Below are positions 57,776-64,000 of a stretch of 64,000 nt of DNA, piece after piece; positions within the stretch are counted from its first letter, which is position 1, and each line of letters starts with the position of its first letter. The notes under the pieces were generated by a model. That model was not told the DNA's origin. It saw only the letters and a list, made by a program, of their open reading frames with translations, and searched no databases. The position numbers and the translations under genes are program-made. Origin of the DNA: Anabas testudineus (Eukaryota > Chordata > Actinopteri > Anabantiformes > Anabantidae). The DNA is taken from NCBI RefSeq assembly GCF_900324465.2, contig NC_046611.1:6630516-6694515 (forward strand), in the 5' to 3' direction.

Positions 57776-59211
57776 TTAACAGGAGTCCATGATACGCCTG
57801 ATAGAGCTGAACCTAGTGATGTTGCTCAGCCCCATCTCTCGGAGGTTCCTGTACTCTCCTGGTCTGAGATACAGCATCCTGCCTCTGTAGTTGGGCTGCT
57901 CGAACATCAACCAGTGGCCATCCATCACATTGCAGGACTGGCAGTCGGACATGTGCAGACGATCCATCATGTTGTCACAGTCGTCCGTCAGCTCGTGCAT
58001 CTGGCCACCAAAGTTCTCCCTTTCGTACAGCCTCATTCGGAAAGGTCCTCTGTGCTGTGGATGAAGAAAGGTCAGGAAAATGACTATGGACTTCTGAACT
58101 GAGATGACAGTGAAAATTCAGTTGATTGATCTGCACATTGCTGGTGTAGATTTACACCCAAGCTGGTGTATGGAAGCTGAGAAAGGCTGCAGGTGGCTAT
58201 TGTTTAAAATATATATATCGATCAGTTTCAAAACTGCTGATGTTAAAAGCTGTTTAATATTTTTTTCAGTAAGTCAGTAAAAATTGTGGCCAAGCCTGCT
58301 ACATTTTGCATGTGTATTTTTTTTTCCTCACTGCAGCTTCCAGCTAACAACAAACTAGCACAAACACTGTTTATGTCTGTAGCATTTGCATCAAATTGAG
58401 CAGAATCACTGCACTGTTAGTATCCAATCTGAAGTTGGATTTTTGAGAAAACATAATAAACTCAAAACCCACTTACAAGGTTTTCAGTTCCTTACCAGTT
58501 CATTAATACGGGCTCCTTTAGTAAATGGAGCCTGCTCAGGTGTTTTCTCATCACACTAGTTCTAGTTTTCTGTTTTGCTACTTGAGCAGCCTCTCTTTGA
58601 AAAACACTTGTGAAATACACTCAAAAGCTCTGGAAAATGGTGAGTGGCCTTTGATTTTAGAATATTGCAGAATCCTGCAAAGTCAGGAATAAACATTCCT
58701 GCTTGATGAAATAATTGTTTTTATATTTGTGTATTAAGCAATAAAAACAATTTCATGTCTTAATTCATGCACTGCTAAATAGATTTACTGCAAGTTAATG
58801 TCTTGTTCTTGTTTTTTTTTTTTGGTGTCATTCATGCAATGACCTAGTATTGCAGTACTGTTACCGTGGGGATCATGCGACAGGATCTGATGCAGTCACT
58901 CATGCTCATTCCCATCAGGCGCTGGTTGTCTGGATACTCGCCCCTCCTCACCAGCATCTGATGGCCCATGAAGTTGGGCTTCTCATAGACCATGAAGAGG
59001 CCGCTCTCCACCCTGCAGGAGTTACACCTGCTCAGGTAGGAGGTGAGCTCGGGGCAGTCGCTGCTGGTCTCATAGGAGCGACCCTGGAAGTTCCGGTCCT
59101 CATAGAATATGATCTGCAAACAACAATGTGAATTCATTAAATATCATTTTGACTATTGTGGCAATGAGTTTTCACTTTAAATGTATTCAATGTTTCACTT
59201 ACCTTGCCCAT
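57776..59211 (-). CDS. crygm: Gamma-crystallin, M-type (cluster gene 4)
   Basis: Three exons: 59211-59203 (MGK), 59113-58865 (83 codons) and 58054-57776; 178 residues. An in-frame ATG two codons earlier (59217, giving MTMGK) is an alternative start. The N-domain has [33 protein letters not shown] and a Met-rich LMGMSMSDC loop. The C-domain has [35 protein letters not shown] and [10 protein letters not shown]. Only one Trp remains (GHWLMF), while Met is about 10 percent of residues. This is the fish/amphibian gammaM signature, linked to very tight packing in hard aquatic lenses. The minus-strand TATA (TGTATAAAAAG) is at about 59270-59280. The promoter is shared head-to-head with the gene at 59849. 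Confidence 0.94.
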
Positions 59212-59848
59212 GGTCATGATATTAGTGAGCTAATCTCAGATGTACGGCATCAACATCGACCCTTTTCCCTTTTTATACATTGCACAGCCGTACAATTTCC
59301 ACATGGCTTGTGCTGAAACCTTTGAGTCATCATTCTATATTGTGGCACAGAGCTGCACTATAGCGTAGCAGATGTTACTGCATGTCAGAATCTGCAATAG
59401 TTATTGTGAATGGAATATTGGGTTTCATGCTCGGATCCAGTAACTTCAAGTGTTTAATTCAAATCTCTTCTCTGGAAATCTATGTGGTGTGAATGTTAGA
59501 CTGAAACATGGGACAGAACTTTGTTCAAACACTTATTATATTCAACAAATCCCAACATGTACTGTCTATTCCACACATTAATCATGCTTTTGGCCTGTAA
59601 ATAAATTAATTTGTCATCTTAGGATCATTTTGCTTTTTATATGACCTTACATGACCTCCCTAAACTACATTAAACATACAATAAAAAATATGCTTCTAGT
59701 GTGCTGTAAAAGAATGACTCCCGCCCCACGTGAACCTCATGATGAGTCATGATGTTTCACACAAAGGTGTGCAAGGTGGTGTGCAGCTGATAGTGTATAT
59801 AAAAGTGGGGCCGGATTGGCATCATATACAAAAACTAAAACCGTCACC
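59212..59848. promoter_or_regulatory. Bidirectional promoter region between two gammaM genes
   Basis: About 640 bp separates the two start codons. A TATA box faces left at about 59270-59280 and another faces right at about 59796-59804. TGAGTCA occurs at 59323-59329 and again at 59743-59749, where it sits in the near-palindrome CATGATGAGTCATGATG. TGCTGA is at 59311-59316, and an E-box CACGTG at 59727-59732. TGAGTCA and TGCTGA are the core and half-site of Maf recognition elements, the main drivers of lens crystallin genes. The function here is inferred. Confidence 0.6.
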
Positions 59849-60796
59849 ATGGGCAGGGTAATGTTTTATTTATTATAAAACATATGCTTTTATAATCAAG
59901 AAAATAATAATACCATAATAATAACATAAAAATAACTTAATAGTGTCCAATAAATAATGATGCAAACTGAAGGATGGGTAATGTAACAAATCAAATCTTA
60001 GCGTCCTATTCTAGTAGTGTTATTTAATTATTGTGCATTTCTTTTATGTTTTTTTTTTCCTGCAGATTATTTTTTACGAGGAGAGGAACTTCCAGGGTCG
60101 TTCCTATGAGTGCAGCAGTGACTGCTCTGACATCCACATGCACCTGAACCGCTGCAACTCCTGCAGGGTGGACAGTGGCTGCTTCGTGGTGTACGACCGC
60201 CCCAACTTCATGGGGAATCAGGTCTTCTTGAGGAGAGGGGAGTACTCTGATTTTCAGCGCATGGGGAGCATGATGGGAATGATGGGCATGGCGGTGATGG
60301 ATACTATTCGATCATGTCGTATGATCCCCATGGTAAGACGTTTTGGTAACCGCACACAGTTTTCAGACTTGATTCACTGTACTTCACATCAAAGTCCATG
60401 AGATGCTTGTTAGGTTCACTGGACACTGGAGACCTCTGAATGCAGAACAAGACCCCCCCAAAAAAAGCTCTTAAAGAATATTGATTGATCGTTTCACATC
60501 TTGTCTTCTTCCAACAGCACAGGGGACAGTTTAGGATGAGGATCTATGAAAGAGAGAACTTCGGGGGCCAGATGCATGAGCTGATGGACGACTGCGAGTC
60601 TGTCCAGGATCGCTACTACATGTCCGACTGCCAGTCCTGCAACGTGATGGACGGCCACTGGCTGATGTTTGAACAGCCCAACTATAGAGGGCGCATGATG
60701 TACATGAGGCCAGGAGAATACAGGACCCTCAGAGACATGGGAATGAGCAACATAATGAGAATCAGCTCCATCAGACGCATCATGGATATTTGCTGA
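59849..60796 (+). CDS. crygm: Gamma-crystallin, M-type, Met-rich (cluster gene 5)
   Basis: Three exons: 59849-59857 (MGR), 60066-60332 (89 codons) and 60518-60796; 184 residues. The N-domain has [33 protein letters not shown] and GEYSDFQR. The inserted stretch [14 protein letters not shown] makes exon 2 eight codons longer than the usual 81. The C-domain has [40 protein letters not shown] and [17 protein letters not shown]. Methionine makes up 25 of 184 residues and there is a single Trp. The donor after exon 1 (AGG|GTAATG) and the acceptor (CCTGCAG) are clear. A poly(A) signal is at about 60829. Confidence 0.95.
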
Positions 60797-60839
60797 ATGT
60801 TGTTCATTTTAAGAAACTAAGGGTCAAAAATAAAAACAC

Positions 60840-62310
60840 TTTGAAGTATTTTTTGCTTTTGTTGTTGTGTCAATTAAAATTTAATTTTACAATATAGAAG
60901 GGGTGCAAATAAAAAGGAATCATAAACATTTACATTTTAAATAAACAACAAACAAAGCCTTCAATTTATATTGTGTGGATGATAAATTCAATACCAGTGA
61001 ACACTGAGAAGAGCTGTTTCATTCTACCACACAGTGAAGGTTTTTGAACCTTGATTTTAAATGTTTGCATAGTTTACGTTCACACCAGACTTAATAAATT
61101 TCCCCATGATTCTTCATTACTACAATAATTCCTTATGTAGTAACACCGACGTGAACATGAATGTGATGTGTAACCATATTCTTAGACTGTAAATTGAAAA
61201 CATTCATTTTGGGTCGACTTTGGCCACAGTACAGTTATTTTGTGCACATTATTACATACATATTTTTTACATTGACAATAGATTATTACAAAACTTTGTA
61301 ACCCGTTTGCTAAACCTAAAGACAAACAAGCTGAAGATTTTTTTTTTTTTTTTAGATGAATTTTTGATAGAATATAAAATGTGCATAGCTCATTGTAATT
61401 CTCATTGTAATTTGGCATGTCAGGGTTCTGGTTCAGTCTGCAGTACTGATAGCATTTTACAGGAACCACTGGCAACTTCAACAAACAACAAAATGATTTC
61501 CTGCTTTTGGAGTTTCCTAGAGGACACTTCTGCACTTAAACTGCACAAAAATCTCATAATCTAACACACAATCTAACATGCAATTAACATCTAACAGGCA
61601 ATTAGCATGTTAATAATAATCTGTAATAATCTTTGTAATCTCATACTGTCTACAAAGCATGAAAGACGTTTATCATCATTGATGCACTGAAAATGCATAG
61701 AATTTATGATCTGCTCATTACATTTTTTGGCCAAGAGAGCACAAAATAACACCATCACAACTGTTGAAAATTAAAGTGAATTTGGTGGTAATTATATGAT
61801 AATGGTCATGGTCATGACTCCTGTGAGGTATGTGTGTTACATTTGTGTGAATACCATTTAAATATTTATGGCAAAATCACATAACCTTATGTTATCGCAG
61901 GAGAAGTCCGAAAACTGACTTTAATGTCATTTACATACCAATATCTATAAAGAAGTTGCTAACACTAGTATAATGGTCACACCAGCATGAGTGAGGCTGT
62001 AGCAGCAAAAATCCTGAACTGGACAAGTGTGTGCTTTATTTGTTAAAGGATGACTGTATTATTTCACATTTCAGAAGTTACATATTTGTTTGCATAATTT
62101 CCATTTAGTTTTATCTTAAGTCTGTCTAAACGTCCATCTGTTTAACATTGCTATGAAAAATGGCACAAAATACAAAAGTAATGCAATAACTAGAATTTGT
62201 ATTGTCATAGAAAAATCGACAGCGCTGCTGTTTAATCTGAGTGATTGCAGTTTTCACTTTATACAGTAGGGACTTCCATGCTGATGAGGCAGATTTTTTT
62301 GATGTCACAT
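60840..62310. other. Intergenic DNA between crystallin genes 5 and 6
   Basis: AT-rich with T-runs (61340-61355). A 117-codon minus-strand open frame near 61182-61535 has no family similarity. Nothing supported. Confidence 0.5.
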
Positions 62311-62322
62311 GATGCATAAAAG
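62279..62322 (+). promoter_or_regulatory. Core promoter of crystallin gene 6 with half Maf site
   Basis: A TATA-type CATAAAAG at about 62315-62322 lies about 45 bp before the ATG at 62368. TGCTGATGAGGCA at 62279-62291 resembles a degenerate Maf element about 25-35 bp further upstream. Confidence 0.5.
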
Positions 62323-62367
62323 GCAGCGCGCCAGTGAGAAGAACAATAGAAACAAAATAGTGTGACC

Positions 62368-63577
62368 ATGAGTGGAAAGGTAATGAAGAATCTCTGCACC
62401 AGCCAGTGCAAAAATACAAAATTGTCTCAAGCTCTGTAATTATTCTTATTCTTTTTGTTGCCATTCAACAATGTGACCTATGTTACTAACATAATGATTA
62501 CTCTCTAGATCATCTTCTTCGAGGAGAGAAACTTCCAGGGCCGCTCGTATGAGTGCTTCAGCGACTGCTCTGAGATCTCATCTCACCTGAGCCGATGCAG
62601 CTCCTGCAGGGTGGAGAGCGGGACGTTCATGGTCTATGACAAGCCCAACTTTAGGGGCCAGCAGTACCTCCTGACCAAGGGAGAGTATCCTGAATATCAA
62701 AGTACCATTGGCTTCAATGACTGCATTCAATCCTGCCGCATTGTCCCTGTGGTAAATATATGAGTATGACACTGTAAACCAAAGGAGAGAAAAAGACAAT
62801 TAGTCATGCAAATTTGCACAGACAAGATTAATATCAGTTCCTCCTTGGCATCTCCAGAGCAGGGCTCGTTAAATATCTAGACAAATTGTGGGAACAACAA
62901 AAAAGGCACTATGCACAAAGCCTGAAATATTTATAAAATTATCTTCATTCAACAAGAGAGTACATATTTTAAATTTTAGATATTTTTAGAGATCAACAGG
63001 AACTTCCTTGATTAACCCTAAAAGCGGTCTTTGTTGTACCTCAGATAGTACGACAGCTCGCATTAATCTAGGGTTTTTTATAAGGCTGGACAAGGGCTGC
63101 ATTTTTATTTACACTATCTAAACAGGGTGACTGTTGAGAAAGAGGGAATTTGGAGGTACAGGAGACTCAGCTTCTAATTTGATAGAATAAATAGAGTTGG
63201 CTTAAATATTTCTTAGCAACTCTTCTGTTTGTTAACATCACAGCAGCTAACTATAAAAAGGAACATCACATTGATTTAATTCTGTTTCCCATGTACCTTT
63301 ACAGCACAAGGGACCCTTTAAGATGAGGATCTACGAGAGACCAAATTTCGAAGGTCAAATGCATGAACTGACCGAAGACTGCAACTCCATTCAGGATAAT
63401 TACCACATGTCTGACATGCAGTCCTGCAACGTGATAGAGGGCTACTGGCTGATGTTCGAGCAGCCAAACTACAAGGGCAGGATGATCTACCTGAAGCCAG
63501 GAGAGTACAGGAACCTCACAGAGATGAGCAACGATGATGTGAGATTCAGTTCAATTAGACACATCACAGAGTCTTAA
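62368..63577 (+). CDS. crygm: Gamma-crystallin, M-like but Met-poor (cluster gene 6)
   Basis: Three exons: 62368-62379 (MSGK), 62509-62751 (81 codons) and 63305-63577; 175 residues. The N-domain has [33 protein letters not shown] and [15 protein letters not shown]. The C-domain has [40 protein letters not shown] and [12 protein letters not shown]. It has one Trp, in the gammaM position, but Met is only about 5 percent, half or less of its neighbours. It groups with gammaM by sequence and may represent a form less specialised for dense packing. The poly(A) signal is at 63696-63701. Confidence 0.93.
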
Positions 63578-63719
63578 CTGGTTCATGATTTCTATTTATC
63601 TGAAACTGTGATGTGGTGGTTTATTTGCATGTAGTTACAGTTTTACTGTGCAATCCAGCCACAATGAATTTACCTCTTTTACTGTGTCTTGTGACAATAA
63701 AATGATCTGCTGTATCATA

Positions 63720-64000
63720 TGTGTGATTAATTATTCTGTTTAGCGGCATGTTGTTCACTATATGAATAAATACACAGTAGAGTCTAAATAGATGAATATG
63801 GACGGTTGTTAAACAGTAAAAATAAAGGTATTTTCTGAAATGTAAGAGTTAAATGCACACAGTCACTGTGTAGACAAAACATGATCAGACTGGGCACAAA
63901 AATAGATGGTGTAATGAAACTAGAATTAAATACCTAGATTTGCTAATATTTTCTATAAAGCAATTTAAAATGCTGCATTTAGTCGGTCATATTAGCAGTT
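63720..64000. other. Downstream flank of the crystallin cluster
   Basis: AT-rich, no feature seen up to the window end. Further crystallin copies could follow. Confidence 0.4.

Noticed and set aside
61182-61535. 117-codon minus-strand frame between crystallin genes
   Set aside because: Lysine-rich from a poly-T tract, with no domain or promoter. Considered chance.
1-64000. CRISPR arrays, operons, rRNA
   Set aside because: The sequence is clearly vertebrate; simple repeats are microsatellites and no spaced direct-repeat array exists.

Overview
The window is vertebrate DNA, almost certainly from a ray-finned (teleost) fish. It is AT-rich, with intron-containing genes using GT-AG splicing. It carries fish-type three-disulfide RNase A genes, a gammaM/gammaS crystallin cluster, an etv5-like ETS gene, and many fish-type transposons (Tc1-like, IS630-type, RTE and L2 LINEs, tRNA-derived SINEs, one LTR retrovirus fossil).

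Layout. (1) About 1-31.8 kb: a tandem array of secreted RNase A-family genes (1691-2041, 26467-26877, 31270-31668, all +). Each has an upstream TATA box and an untranslated first exon, and a relic copy lies near 27.63 kb. The first two share a near-identical promoter/exon-1 block (1-1060 and 24424-25440), so the array grew by segmental duplication. Several copies of a noncoding module (3.6, 21.9, 28.9 and 29.9 kb) are further traces of that growth. (2) About 7.6-24.4 kb: a transposon island inside the array. It holds a decayed Tc1-like copy abutting an RTE LINE, an IS630-type element with intact terminal repeats, and a Tc1-like element (12160-21761) that contains both a retrovirus fossil and a 4.2-kb L2 LINE. 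(3) 32.2-35.7 kb, minus strand: two connexin-like coding sets split by several introns. The downstream set has no visible first exon and has lost one specific inter-loop cysteine pair. (4) 39.7-45.1 kb, minus strand: an etv5-like PEA3-subfamily ETS factor, for which I can place 12 coding exons plus an untranslated first exon. (5) 48.6-63.6 kb: six three-exon gamma-crystallin genes. Three gammaS-like and one gammaM-like lie on the minus strand, then two gammaM-like on the plus strand, with a head-to-head pair sharing about 640 bp of promoter DNA.

How it fits together. The etv5-to-crygs neighbourhood matches the human 3q27 order (ETV5, DGKG, CRYGS), so the right half looks like old conserved synteny, while the RNase array and its transposon island are the dynamic part. 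The most unusual observations are paired losses of disulfide partners in two unrelated families (RNase C40/C95; connexin loop-1 third Cys/loop-2 first Cys), a connexin locus with duplicated internal exons, an RNase with Arg where catalytic Lys41 should be, and a Met-rich expansion in one gammaM crystallin. No CRISPR arrays, rRNA or functional tRNA genes were seen.
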